Below the pieces are notes generated by a model. That model worked only from the letters and a program-made list of their open reading frames with translations, was not told where the DNA came from and made no database searches. Shown in pieces: positions 1 to 8,558 of a DNA stretch of 64,000 nucleotides; position 1 is the stretch's first letter; every line of letters begins with the position of its first letter. This stretch comes from Nocardia farcinica. Lineage in GTDB: Bacteria > Actinomycetota > Actinomycetes > Mycobacteriales > Mycobacteriaceae. Made by a program: the position numbers and the translations under genes. The DNA lies in contig NZ_LN868938.1 in the NCBI RefSeq assembly GCF_001182745.1, positions 1,426,001 to 1,490,000 of the forward strand. Direction: 5' to 3'.

Positions 1-1700
1 TGCTCTACGCGGCGGAGGCCATGTCCAAGGCCAACGCGCTGGCCGCCACGCTCGCCGACGGCGGCCCGCCCGCGGTGCCGGTCGAGGAGTTGCTGTATCA
101 GATCGGCTTCTACCACACCGAGATCGGACTGCTGGCCGCCGACATCGACAACGAGCAGCGCGAGGCCGCGGCCGCCCTCACCCGCTCCCCCGCCTGGCAG
201 CAGGTCACCGCCATGGAGAACGCGGTGCTGCGCCGGGTCGCCGGTGCCGACACCGCCGACCCGCCGATGGACACCGAGCAGTGGCAGAGCGCCGCCGCCG
301 AGGTCAATCGCGGGCTGCTCGACCTGTGGATCGCGCAGAACAAGCGCACCCAGCGCTTGGCCGAGGAGACCTCCGGCGACTCGGCCCTCGGCTCGCTCTA
401 CGGCGGCATGGGCGTCATGCTGGTCAGCGTCGCCGCGTTCCTCATCGCCGTGGTGCTGGCCAACCGGATCATCCGCAGGCTCAAGCGGTTGCGCGGGGAG
501 ACGCTGGCCCTGGCCGACGAACGGCTGCCCGCCATGCTGCGCCGGCTCCGCGCCGGCGAGTCCGTCGACCCCGCCGCCGAGACACCGCGGCTGGACTACG
601 GCCGCGACGAGATCGGCCAGGTGGCGCGCGCCTTCGAGCACGCCCACGCCGCCGCCGTCACCGCCGCCGTCGACGAGGCACGCACCCGCGAAGGGGTCAA
701 GGCGGTGTTCCTCAACATCGCCCACCGCAGCCAGATCGTGGTGCACCGCCAGCTGGAGATCCTCGACGAAGCCGAATCCCGCCAGGAAGACCCGCAACTG
801 CTCGAGACGCTGTTCCGGCTCGACCACCTCGCCACCCGGGAACGCCGCAACGCCGAGAACCTCATCGTGCTCGGCGGCGGCATGCCCGGCAGGCAGTGGC
901 GCCACCCCATCCCGCTGCTCGACCTCGTGCGCGCCGCCGTCGGCGAAACACTCGACTACGCGCGGGTACACGTGCACCGCATCCCCGACACCCACGTGCT
1001 CGGCTCGGTGGTGGCCGACCTCGGGCACCTGCTGGCCGAGCTGGTGGACAACGCGATCGCCTTCTCCCCACCGCAGTCACGGGTGGAGCTGTCCGGCGCC
1101 GTCGTCGGCCGCGGCGTCGTGGTCGAGGTCAGCGACCAGGGCATGGGCATGTCCGAGGAGGAGCTGGCGCGGGTCAACGAGATGTTGCGTGAGCCGCCCG
1201 ACTTCGGTGTGGCCCGGCTGTCCGCCGATTCGCGCCTCGGGCTGTTCGTCGTCGCGCAGCTGGCCGTGCGGCACGGTGTCTCGGTGCGCCTGTCGGAATC
1301 GCCCTACGGTGGCGTCCGGGCGGTCGTGCTGATCCCCAGCGCGTTGCTCGCCGCCGAGCCGCCCGCCCCGCGGCCCGCCGAATATCCACTGCGTCAACGG
1401 TATTCGGCCGTCCCCGACGAGCCTGCCGGGGACCGCGCCGACACCGCGGTGGCGACCCTGGCCCCGCCCGCCCCGGTGCGGGCGCCCGCGGCCGCGTTCA
1501 CCCCCGACGGCCGCCCCCAGCTGCCCCGGCGCAGGCGCCAGGCCCCGCGAGCCGCCGAGTCGCCGGCCACACCCGCCCCGGCCGCGCCCGACCGCGAACG
1601 TTCCCCCGAACAGGCCCGCGATCTGATGTCGGCCATAGAGAATGGAACCCGGCAGGGCCGCCGCGAGCGGCTCGCCGATGGACAGGAAGGCGAACAGTGA
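1..1700 (+). CDS. Conservon sensor-kinase-like ATPase (CvnA type), 5' truncated
   Basis: The frame is open to the left window edge, so the N-terminus lies outside; the ATG at 21 is internal. The visible part has the end of an extracellular sensor region, a membrane segment (about residues 128-147 from that ATG), a HAMP-like basic stretch, a helical region in the position of a dimerization domain, and a GHKL ATPase domain with an N-box (LLAELVDNAIAFSPP) and a G-box (SDQGMGMS). The C-terminal 110 residues are a Pro/Ala/Arg-rich tail. Its stop overlaps the next start (GTGA). In Streptomyces conservons the equivalent CvnA is a membrane component of a G-protein-like complex. The input signal is unknown. 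Confidence 0.88.
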   Translation, partial: LYAAEAMSKANALAATLADGGPPAVPVEELLYQIGFYHTEIGLLAADIDNEQREAAAALTRSPAWQQVTAMENAVLRRVAGADTADPPMDTEQWQSAAAEVNRGLLDLWIAQNKRTQRLAEETSGDSALGSLYGGMGVMLVSVAAFLIAVVLANRIIRRLKRLRGETLALADERLPAMLRRLRAGESVDPAAETPRLDYGRDEIGQVARAFEHAHAAAVTAAVDEARTREGVKAVFLNIAHRSQIVVHRQLEILDEAESRQEDPQLLETLFRLDHLATRERRNAENLIVLGGGMPGRQWRHPIPLLDLVRAAVGETLDYARVHVHRIPDTHVLGSVVADLGHLLAELVDNAIAFSPPQSRVELSGAVVGRGVVVEVSDQGMGMSEEELARVNEMLREPPDFGVARLSADSRLGLFVVAQLAVRHGVSVRLSESPYGGVRAVVLIPSALLAAEPPAPRPAEYPLRQRYSAVPDEPAGDRADTAVATLAPPAPVRAPAAAFTPDGRPQLPRRRRQAPRAAESPATPAPAAPDRERSPEQARDLMSAIENGTRQGRRERLADGQEGEQ

Positions 1701-2092
1701 GCACTGCCAAATCCGGTGATCTCGACTGGCTGCTCGATGACCTGGTCGACCGGCTGGCCGGTGTGCGCCACGCGGTGGTGTTGTCCACCGACGGATTGCT
1801 GCTCGGCCGATCGAAGGCGATCGAGCGCGACGACGCCGAGCATTTCGCCGCGATGTCGTCGACCCTGTACGGGCTGGCGCGCAGCGCGGGCAGCCGATTC
1901 GACGGCGGCGGGGTGCGCCAGGCGGTGATCGAACTGGACCGCGCGGTGCTGTTCGTCACCTCGGCGGGCGACAACGCGTGCCTGGCGTTGCAGGCCGCCG
2001 AGAACGCCAACCTCGGCATGGTCGCCTACGAAATGAACGTCACCGTCCAGCGTGTCGGCTCCTACCTGTCCACCCCCGCCCGTTTGTCATGA
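1697..2092 (+). CDS. Roadblock/LC7 domain protein (CvnB type)
   Basis: This 131-residue protein is a single roadblock/LC7 domain (LDDLVDRLAGVRHAVVLSTDGLLL at the N-terminus, with key residues LDxLV and VLSxDGLLL). Such domains dimerize and act as regulators of small GTPases. The GTG start overlaps the stop of the kinase-like gene by four bases, and its own stop overlaps the next ATG, so the genes are translationally coupled. Its expected partners are the membrane ATPase upstream and the GTPase two genes downstream. Confidence 0.93.
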   Translation: MSTAKSGDLDWLLDDLVDRLAGVRHAVVLSTDGLLLGRSKAIERDDAEHFAAMSSTLYGLARSAGSRFDGGGVRQAVIELDRAVLFVTSAGDNACLALQAAENANLGMVAYEMNVTVQRVGSYLSTPARLS

Positions 2093-2463
2093 CGCGCGGG
2101 GGCGAGCCGTGGTTCGACGAGGCGGCCGGGCCCGTGGTCCGTCCGTACGCGCTGATCCGCGGCCGCACGATGGGCGCCGCCCACGATCTGGACATGCTGA
2201 CGGTGGTCGTCACCACCACCGCGGCGCCGACTCTGCGCAGGCCGGAGCCCGAATACGGGATCATCACCGCGCTCTGCGCGCAGCCGAAATCGGTGGCCGA
2301 GGTAGCCGCCCACTTGCAACTTCCCGTTGCGGTGACAAAGATTCTCGTCGGCGACCTGATCGGCGAGGGACACCTGATCTTCCGGGCTCCGGTGCAACCG
2401 GAAACAGGTCCCGGCGGTCTCAACGTATTGCGAGCGGTATTGGATGGCATCAGAAAACTTTGA
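2089..2463 (+). CDS. DUF742 protein (CvnC type)
   Basis: The 124-residue product matches DUF742: an N-terminal VRPYALIRGRT motif, then a winged-helix-like middle (AEVAAHLQLPVAVTKILVGDL) and a GLNVLRAVLDGIRKL tail. ATG 2089 overlaps the roadblock stop (ATGA), so the longer frame that begins near 1978 is not the real start. In conservons this is the third subunit; its biochemical role is not settled. It overlaps the GTPase gene by 20 bases. Confidence 0.92.
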   Translation: MTRGGEPWFDEAAGPVVRPYALIRGRTMGAAHDLDMLTVVVTTTAAPTLRRPEPEYGIITALCAQPKSVAEVAAHLQLPVAVTKILVGDLIGEGHLIFRAPVQPETGPGGLNVLRAVLDGIRKL

Positions 2464-3058
2464 CCCCGCACGGGTCGATCCCAGCGGATCCCAGCGCTTG
2501 GCCGCCTCGGTCAAGATTCTCATCGCGGGCGGCTTCGGGGTCGGTAAGACCACCATGGTGTCGGCGATCAGCGAGATCACGCCACTACGCACCGAGGAAC
2601 TCATCACCGAGGTCAGTACCGGCGTCGACGACCTGTCCGGCGTCGAATCCAAGGAAACCACCACGGTGGCGCTCGATTTCGGTCGCATCACCATCGACCG
2701 TGATCTCGTGCTGTATCTGTTCGGCACACCGGGCCAGGACCGATTCTGGTTCCTGTGGGACGAATTGTCCCGGGGCGCGCTCGGCGCGGTGGTGCTGGCC
2801 GATACCCGGCGCCTCAGCAATTCCTTCGCCGCGGTCGATTTCTTCGAGCGGCGCGGGCTGCCGTTCATCATCGGCGTCAACTGCTTCGACGGCGCACCGC
2901 GCTACACCGTGGACGAGGTGCGCGACGCGCTGGACCTCGATCCGGAGACGCCCGTGCTGCTGTGCGATGCGCGCAGCCGCGATTCGGTGAAGAACGTGCT
3001 GCTCACCCTCGTCCAGCATCTGATCGAGCTGGCGGGCCGCGCGGCCGTCGCCACCTGA
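2444..3058 (+). CDS. Conservon GTP/ATP-binding protein (CvnD type)
   Basis: A 204-residue small GTPase-like protein. The P-loop is GGFGVGKTT at residues 29-37, with a switch-like TTVALDFGRI, a DxxG-like FGTPGQDRFW and a base-recognition-like VNCFD. The GQDRFW motif resembles Ras/Arf-type switch II. The gene closes the four-gene conservon and is followed by a convergent gene. Conservon GTPases are thought to cycle under control of the roadblock and DUF742 subunits and affect differentiation or secondary metabolism in Streptomyces; that role is inferred here. Confidence 0.92.
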   Translation: MASENFDPARVDPSGSQRLAASVKILIAGGFGVGKTTMVSAISEITPLRTEELITEVSTGVDDLSGVESKETTTVALDFGRITIDRDLVLYLFGTPGQDRFWFLWDELSRGALGAVVLADTRRLSNSFAAVDFFERRGLPFIIGVNCFDGAPRYTVDEVRDALDLDPETPVLLCDARSRDSVKNVLLTLVQHLIELAGRAAVAT

Positions 3059-3065
3059 GCCGGCT

Positions 3066-3095
3066 CGGCATCCCCGCCCACGGACGCGGATGCCG
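3066..3095. terminator. Hairpin between convergent genes
   Basis: CGGCATCC (3066-3073) pairs with GGATGCCG (3088-3095) around a 14-nt loop, in the gap between the conservon GTPase and the convergent LLM gene. There is no T-tract, so a role as bidirectional terminator is only suggested by position. Confidence 0.35.
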
Positions 3096-3137
3096 GGCAC
3101 CGGCGGCCCGGCTCGGTCGGTCGGCCCGACCGTCCGG

Positions 3138-3992
3138 TCAGTGTGGGCCGAGACCGAACCGTTCCGCGAAAGCGGACAGCTGATCGAGTTGTTCGGCCGG
3201 GTCGGCCGCCGTCGCGCTCACGACCACCCGGGTGACGCCCTGCGCGACGAAAGCGTCGAGCCGCTCGGCGGTCATGTCGATGCCGCTCCAGCGGGTGTAT
3301 TCGAGAGCGTCCGGGTCGCGCCCGGCCGCCGCCGCCGTGGCGCGGGCGAGTTCCCATTGCGCCGCGCGATCCCAGGGCATCAACGCTCCCCCGGCGAAGT
3401 AGCCGTCCCCGCGCAACCCGGCCCGGCGCGCGGCGGCCTCGCTGGAGCCACCGATGTGAATCGGCAGCGGGCGCACCGGCGTCGGATACTGGACCACGCG
3501 GTCGAGGTCGAAGAACTCGCCGTGGAAACTCACCCCGTCCTGGTCACCGGACCACAGCAGGCGCAGCACGTCGATCGCCTCGTCGGCGCGACGGCCGCGG
3601 GCACGGAAGTCCACCCCGGTGGCGGCTGCCTCGCGCGGCACCGTCCCCAATCCGACCGTCAGCAAGCGCATCCGGCCCTTGGACAGCACGTCGATCGTCG
3701 CCAGCTGCTTGGCCAGCACCACCGGATGCCGGTACGGCAGCAACAGCACCCCGGTGCCCAGCAGCAGCCGCTCGGTCGCGGCGGCGACGTAGGCCAGGGT
3801 GTCGAGCGGGTCGAGGAACGGCAGGGTGGGTGCCACCTCGGCACCGTGCAGTTCGATCCCGGGGCCGAGGACCAGGTGTTCGGGCAGATACAGCCCGTCG
3901 AAACCGCAGGATTCCGCGTGCCGGGCATAGGCGACGAGGCGGTCGGGGTCGGTGCCGAAATGGGCACTGCTGTAGCTGACGGCGAAGTGCAT
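3138..3992 (-). CDS. LLM-class (luciferase-like) F420-dependent oxidoreductase
   Basis: The 284-residue product has the TIM-barrel luciferase-like fold signature: MHFAVSYSSAHFGTDPDRL at the start, GFDGLYLPEHL, LLLGTGVLLLPYRHP and IHIGGSSEAAARRA. Family members usually bind coenzyme F420 (sometimes FMN) and reduce or oxidize small organic substrates; the substrate is unknown. The start was set at ATG 3992 because it begins the conserved domain and has AAGGA just upstream; the longer open frame to 4493 lacks similarity. It is the last of three same-strand genes, separated from the membrane protein by 79 bp. Confidence 0.85.
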   Translation of the reverse strand: MHFAVSYSSAHFGTDPDRLVAYARHAESCGFDGLYLPEHLVLGPGIELHGAEVAPTLPFLDPLDTLAYVAAATERLLLGTGVLLLPYRHPVVLAKQLATIDVLSKGRMRLLTVGLGTVPREAAATGVDFRARGRRADEAIDVLRLLWSGDQDGVSFHGEFFDLDRVVQYPTPVRPLPIHIGGSSEAAARRAGLRGDGYFAGGALMPWDRAAQWELARATAAAAGRDPDALEYTRWSGIDMTAERLDAFVAQGVTRVVVSATAADPAEQLDQLSAFAERFGLGPH

Positions 3993-4071
3993 GCTGGTCC
4001 TTCCGGGCGCGACCGCGCGGGTGCGGGTCGTCTCGGAGGGAAACCGCGCCGCGCGCAGACCGATTCCCGGT

Positions 4072-4599
4072 TCAGAGCTGGCGGGTCCAGGCGATGAACA
4101 GCAGCGCGCCTGCGGCGGCGAGCGCGATGGACAGCGGAATCGCCCACGGCGGCCCGGTGCGCCCGAGCAGTCGCTGCGCCAGCCGCCACTGCACGGCGCC
4201 GAGCCCGGCGATCGCCAGGAGCCAGACCGGCAGCAGTGCCACGCCCAGGACCGCGTGCACCGCCCAGGCGCCCGCCAGGGTCGGGCCGCCCCAGGAGTTC
4301 GCGTGGTCGTCGCCGGTGAGCACCGGGTAGGCCAGCCCGCGGGTGAGCGCGACGAGGGCGAGGAGGGCCAGGAACCAGCCGACCAGGCCCGAGCCGCCGC
4401 TGAGAACCGAATGCGCGAGCACCCGCAGCGGGCCGGGACGCTCGAGCCGGACCGGGCTGCGCAGCCAGCGCCGCGGCACCCGCAGCCGGACACTCACCGG
4501 CGCGAACGCCAACGGCAGCGCCGCCAGCCCGTATCCCGACCAGCGCGCGAGTGTCGCCGCTGTCGTCCGTGGGCCCCGGCGCATACCGTCCCCGTTCAC
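4072..4599 (-). CDS. Membrane protein of unknown function, four predicted helices
   Basis: I do not recognise the family. The 175-residue product has a short basic N-terminus, then hydrophobic segments around residues 15-30, 60-85, 105-130 and 150-170. GTG 4599 overlaps the TGA of the upstream NUDIX gene (GTGA), which argues for coupled translation and for this start over ATG 4584. The membrane topology is read from hydrophobicity only. Confidence 0.7.
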   Translation of the reverse strand: MNGDGMRRGPRTTAATLARWSGYGLAALPLAFAPVSVRLRVPRRWLRSPVRLERPGPLRVLAHSVLSGGSGLVGWFLALLALVALTRGLAYPVLTGDDHANSWGGPTLAGAWAVHAVLGVALLPVWLLAIAGLGAVQWRLAQRLLGRTGPPWAIPLSIALAAAGALLFIAWTRQL

Positions 4600-5012
4600 T
4601 CCAGCAGACCGGCGGCGTGCAGGTCGTCGAACAGCAGTTGATCCACCGGCGGTACCCGCGGGCGGTCGGCGTACCCGAACCAGGCCAGCTCGTCGATCTC
4701 GCTGCTGGCGGCGAGGGTGCCGCGGTATTCGGCGGTGTAGCAGGCCATCCGGACGAGCACGTCGTCGCCCGGTGCGTGCGCGCCCGCTTCGTAGACGCCC
4801 ACCGCCGCGACGGTCCCTGCGATCAGCGCGACGGTCAGTTCCTCGCGGATCTCCCGCAGCAACGTGTCCAGATCCGATTCGGCGCCTTCGCGTTTCCCGC
4901 CGGGAATGAAGAAGACGTCCTTGCCGCGCGGACGCGCGCACAGGATGCGTCCCCGCACGATGTGCACCCACGCGACCGTATCGATGAGTGTCGTCACCGG
5001 GCCTTCCCTCAT
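4596..5012 (-). CDS. NUDIX hydrolase
   Basis: The 138-residue protein contains a complete Nudix box (GX5EX7REUXEEXGU form): GGKREGAESDLDTLLREIRE followed by EL. The Glu residues of REIREEL bind the catalytic metal. Family members cleave nucleoside diphosphates linked to another moiety; the substrate cannot be read from sequence. ATG 5012 is preceded by a GGGAAGG-like stretch inside the coding start. It is coupled by a 4-bp overlap to the membrane protein gene. Confidence 0.9.
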   Translation of the reverse strand: MREGPVTTLIDTVAWVHIVRGRILCARPRGKDVFFIPGGKREGAESDLDTLLREIREELTVALIAGTVAAVGVYEAGAHAPGDDVLVRMACYTAEYRGTLAASSEIDELAWFGYADRPRVPPVDQLLFDDLHAAGLLE

Positions 5013-5115
5013 CGCCGCAGCCTACCGGGTCGCGCCGTCCGAGGTCGGCCATGAGGCGACACGGTGGGTGCTGCCACGCGGGTACCCGGTGCGGGCTGCC
5101 GTCCCAGGGTGGGCT

Positions 5116-6222
5116 TCACACCCGCCGGACGCGCAACGCCGCCCGACCCGTCGCGGTCGCCACCCGGTCGAGCGCGGCGTCCAGGTGTTTCGGGAGCGGG
5201 GCGTCGTCGAACATCGACACGGCCACCTCGTCGTCGGCGAATTCCCAGGTGCCCGCGATACGTCCGCCGACGACGACCAGCGGCGCGATCCAGCCGGCCG
5301 TCCGGCTGACCTGCGCGCGGTGTGCCTTGGGCAGCAGTTCCGTGGCGGCGGTGCCGGGGCCGAGAACGTACTGGTCGAACGGGCCGAGCAGGTGGACCTC
5401 GGCGCTCGGTTCGGCCGCGGCGAGGTCGTCGGCGTGTTCGGCGAGCAGCGCGCCGGGCGTGCCGTCGACGTCCACGGTCACCAACGCCGCGCCCATGTCG
5501 GCGAACCAGGACCGCACCACGGTCTTGCGGTGGCTGGTGCGGGTGAGCCACGCGTCGAACGTCTCCGGTGTCGCCGGGCCGTAGGCGCCGAGGTAGGCCG
5601 CGATCGCCCGCGGCGCGGCCTCCTCGGGCGCGAGTGGGCCGGTCCAGCCGGGAACGGCGCGGCGGGGACTGGTGAACGTCACCCGGTTGCCCTCGGCCGG
5701 CCCGTGGCAGAGCACACCCTGCCAGGCCAGCGGTTTGAGCAGCGCGCCCCACCCGGAATTCAGCTCGGTACCGAGCCGGTGGAACCGCGCGTCGGCCAGT
5801 AACGCGTCCACCAGTTCGGCGCGGGTGAGCGCGGCGTCGGCGAGCACGTCCCCGACGGCCTCGGCCAAGGCCGCCACGTCCGCGGGCGAGGCGCCGAAGG
5901 CCTTCTGCCAGGACGGTTTCTCCCACGTGCGCGCGGCCGCGATGAGCGGCAGCACGGTCGCCGCGGTCGCGGGCGTCATCGCGTGCAGCGTGCCGCGCAT
6001 CGCCCAGGTCTTCACCAGCGTCCCCGCCGCCAGCGCCTGCGCGACCGCGCCCGTGCTCGGCTCCGCACTGCGCAACGCCACCGCCAACTCGGCCGAGGAG
6101 GCCACCTGCGCCTGCACCCCCACCAACCGCTCGGCCACCTCGACGGCCGACCGCGCGCCCGCCCCGGACACGAACTGCCTGCGCAGCCGCCAGGCGAACA
6201 CCTGCTCCCACGTGACCCGCAC
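5116..6222 (-). CDS. Winged helix DNA-binding domain protein (HTH_42 family)
   Basis: The 368-residue protein fits the HTH_42 (PF06224) family: an N-terminal RRQFVSGAGARSAVEVAERLVG region, the LVKTWAMRGTLHAM motif, EFxR-type winged-helix middle and a C-terminal IAPLVVVGGRIAGTWEF core. Relatives include the DNA-glycosylase-like YcaQ/AlkX group, but many actinobacterial members are uncharacterised. GTG/ATG choice: ATG 6222 begins the conserved sequence. It is divergent from the TetR gene at 6404. Confidence 0.82.
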   Translation of the reverse strand: MRVTWEQVFAWRLRRQFVSGAGARSAVEVAERLVGVQAQVASSAELAVALRSAEPSTGAVAQALAAGTLVKTWAMRGTLHAMTPATAATVLPLIAAARTWEKPSWQKAFGASPADVAALAEAVGDVLADAALTRAELVDALLADARFHRLGTELNSGWGALLKPLAWQGVLCHGPAEGNRVTFTSPRRAVPGWTGPLAPEEAAPRAIAAYLGAYGPATPETFDAWLTRTSHRKTVVRSWFADMGAALVTVDVDGTPGALLAEHADDLAAAEPSAEVHLLGPFDQYVLGPGTAATELLPKAHRAQVSRTAGWIAPLVVVGGRIAGTWEFADDEVAVSMFDDAPLPKHLDAALDRVATATGRAALRVRRV

Positions 6223-6403
6223 CCGCTCCTCCTCATCACCGGACCGGCTGGAGGCTACCGGCCGTGGGCGACAGATCCGGCCTACCCGGTGACATGTTCG
6301 TGGCTATGAACGAACCACAGGATGCGCGGCAGCACCGACGAGCGTAGCACTTGGATGATATCGGCGTACCATAAGCGGTTTCGGAGGACGAAGGGACGAC
6401 ATC

Positions 6404-7024
6404 GTGCCGCGACTGGTGGATCACGACGAACGACGACGCCAGATCACCGACGCCGCCCGGCGGGTGATCGTGCGTGGCGGACTGGCGGCCGCCACCTTCC
6501 AGGCCGTCGCCGCCGAGGCGGGCATCTCGGTCCGCCTGGTGCAGTACTACTTCGGCACCAAGAACGACTTCCTGCTCGGCACCCTGAAAGCCGTGCTGGA
6601 CGACATGGCCGTCCGCTTCATCCGCCACGTCGAAGCGCTCGGTCCCGACCCCGACCCCCGCGCGGCCATGCGCGCCACCGCCCTCGCCCTGCTCCCCCTC
6701 GACGAGACCCGCCGCGCGGAAGCCCTCGTCCTGTCCGCCTACCAGACCGCCCGGCTCACCGGCTCGCCCACCATCCCCGGCGAAACCCTCGAAGCACCCC
6801 GACTGCTCGCCCAGACCTTCGCCGGCCACCTGCGCCGTGCCCGCGGCAGCGATACCGACACCCACACCAGCGACACCGACACCGAAGCCGACGCCGAACT
6901 CCTCACCGGCATCCTCGTCGGCCTCACCCAATCCACCCTGGCCGGCTACCACACCCCCGACCGCGCCACCGCACTCGTCGACCACGCCCTCGACCGCCTC
7001 CTGGGTTCCGCGCCCCGCCGGTGA
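6404..7024 (+). CDS. TetR family transcriptional regulator
   Basis: The 206-residue protein has an N-terminal TetR HTH (residues 10-55, ending SVRLVQYYFGTKNDFLL) and a helical ligand domain; an acidic Thr/Asp-rich stretch sits near residue 150. The GTG start follows GGAGGACGAAGGG. It lies divergent to the winged-helix protein, with a 181-bp gap that includes an imperfect TTCGT/ACGAA dyad near 6297-6314. Target genes are not identified; autoregulation or control of the neighbour is possible. Confidence 0.88.
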   Translation: MPRLVDHDERRRQITDAARRVIVRGGLAAATFQAVAAEAGISVRLVQYYFGTKNDFLLGTLKAVLDDMAVRFIRHVEALGPDPDPRAAMRATALALLPLDETRRAEALVLSAYQTARLTGSPTIPGETLEAPRLLAQTFAGHLRRARGSDTDTHTSDTDTEADAELLTGILVGLTQSTLAGYHTPDRATALVDHALDRLLGSAPRR

Positions 7025-7033
7025 CCCCGGCCG

Positions 7034-7905
7034 TCAGCGACCGGCCGTGACCACCGCGCCCGGGTACTCCGCCCGCAGCGCCCGCACCGCGGCCAGCACC
7101 GCCGGGAACGGCGCGGCGGTCAGCAGCGGCAGGCGCACCCGCGGCGTCGACAGCAGCCCGCGCGCGTGCAGCACCGCTTTGATCACGGTCGGATTGGGCT
7201 CCGACAGCAGCAGCCGGGCGGGCTCGACCAGACGATCGGCCAGCTCGCGCGCCCGGTCGGGCGTCCCGTCCAGCCAGCGCCGGTGCAGCTCGACCAACTC
7301 GCGCGCACACACGTTCGCGGTCGCCAGGATCCCGCCGCGCGCGCCCATCGCCAGCAGCGGCGAGACCAGCGTGTCCTCACCCGCCAGCACGGAGAAGGTG
7401 GCCGGGGCGTGCGCGATGAGTCGCGCGGTGTCGGTGTCCACCGCGCCCACCGCCTGCTTCACCCCGACGATCCCTGGTTGCCGGGCCAGCTCGAGCATCG
7501 CCTCGTATCCCACGGTCTGCGCCGTGCGATAGGGGACGTTGTAGACGAGCACCGGCACCGGGCTGCGTTCGGCGACGTACTCGAAATGCGCGACGACGCC
7601 GGCTTCCGAGGGCCGCACGTAGTACGGCACCACCGTCAGCACCGCCGCGACGTCGGTCCGGGCGACGGTCTGCTCGATCGCCCGCACCGTCGCGACGGTG
7701 TCGTTGGAGCCCACGGCCGCGATCAGCGGAACACCACGGGCCCGGCACACCTCGCCGCAGACCCGCAGCACCCGAACCCGCTCGGCCGCCGACAAGGTCG
7801 CCGGTTCGGCGGTCGTGCCCAGCGCGACGAGGCCCGCCGCACCCTCGTCGAGCACCGTGTGGGCGAGGCGCGCCAGCTCGGCGGCGGCGACCGCGCCGTG
7901 CTCGT
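7034..7905 (-). pseudogene. DapA-family (dihydrodipicolinate synthase/NAL) aldolase, N-terminus lost
   Basis: The reading frame encodes a nearly full-length DHDPS-family barrel: ALGTTAEPATLS (substrate loop), VPYYVRPS, VLVYNVPYRT with the conserved Tyr, and IVGVKQAVGAVD with the Schiff-base Lys. The first 15-20 residues, normally containing the ALVTPF strand, are missing and no start codon replaces them; upstream in this frame the sequence is unrelated. The break coincides with the 5' break of the LysR remnant on the other strand, so both were probably lost in one deletion. The exact edge is uncertain by about 20 bp. Confidence 0.75.
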
Positions 7906-8494
7906 CGCGCTCGCCCGCTCCGCGCCGGACCTCGCCGTCGACATCACCGAGGTCGACCCCGCCGAAGTGCCGAACCTGCTGCGCGGCGGTCGGCTCGATC
8001 TCGCCCTGGTCCACGAGTACGACAACGTGCCCTCCGCGCTCGGCGCGGGCCTCGATCTGGAGCCGTTGCTCGTGGAGGCCGTGCATCTCGCCTGTCCCGC
8101 GAGCTGGAATCCGGACCGCGAGATCACCCTCGGCGACCACGCGGAGTCGCGGTGGATACTCGCCAATCCGGGCACCCTCTGCCACAGCATGGCCGTGCGC
8201 ACCTGTCGAGCGCACGGCTTCGAACCGCGGGTCGCCCACCACATCGACGACTTCGCCGCGGTGCTCCGGCTCGTCGCCGCGGGGGCCGGTGTGGCCCTCG
8301 TTCCCCACCTCGGCGTGGACCACCTGCCGGCCGGTGTGCGGCTGGCCGCCCTGCCGGTCGGCAGGCGAACCCGTATCGCCTATCGTCGCGGCAGCGCCGA
8401 CCAACCGCTGTTCGCCGCCGTCGCCGCCGAACTCCACCGCGCGGCGGCGGCGTTCCGCGCGGACGACGGGATCCGGCTCGACGAGAATTCCTGA
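7891..8494 (+). pseudogene. LysR-type regulator, only the ligand-binding domain remains
   Basis: About 200 codons match the LysR substrate-binding domain: ARSAPDLAVDITEVDP, LLRGGRLDLALVHEYD, VHLACPASW, VAAGAGVALVPHL and VRLAALP. The N-terminal HTH and linker helix, normally about 95 residues, are absent, and the frame runs back into the antisense of the dapA-like remnant. A LysR gene divergent from a DapA-family gene is a common arrangement, which supports an internal deletion of both 5' ends plus the shared promoter region. Confidence 0.75.
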
Positions 8495-8544
8495 CCGCCG
8501 AGGAGTGCCCCGCCTCGTCCACCGCAGTTTGTCACCCCCGCATG

Positions 8545-8558
8545 CGAACATGTGTTCG
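8545..8558. promoter_or_regulatory. LexA (SOS) box overlapping the dinB start
   Basis: CGAAC-ATGT-GTTCG is a perfect 5-4-5 dyad and matches the actinobacterial LexA core (CGAAC N4 GTTCG). It covers the first possible GTG of dinB (8552) and touches the second (8558). LexA bound here would block transcription start or early elongation, predicting DNA-damage induction. Confidence 0.8.

Noticed and set aside
3993..4493. N-terminal extension of the LLM gene to a 451-residue protein
   Set aside because: The extension has no family similarity, is Arg/Ser/Ala-rich, and overlaps the membrane protein gene on the same strand in another frame; ATG 3992 has its own ribosome-binding site.
6290..6320. TTCGT/ACGAA dyad upstream of the TetR gene at 6404 as a LexA box
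   Set aside because: The half-sites are in the opposite order to a CGAAC-N4-GTTCG box and the spacer is too long, so it is not an SOS box.
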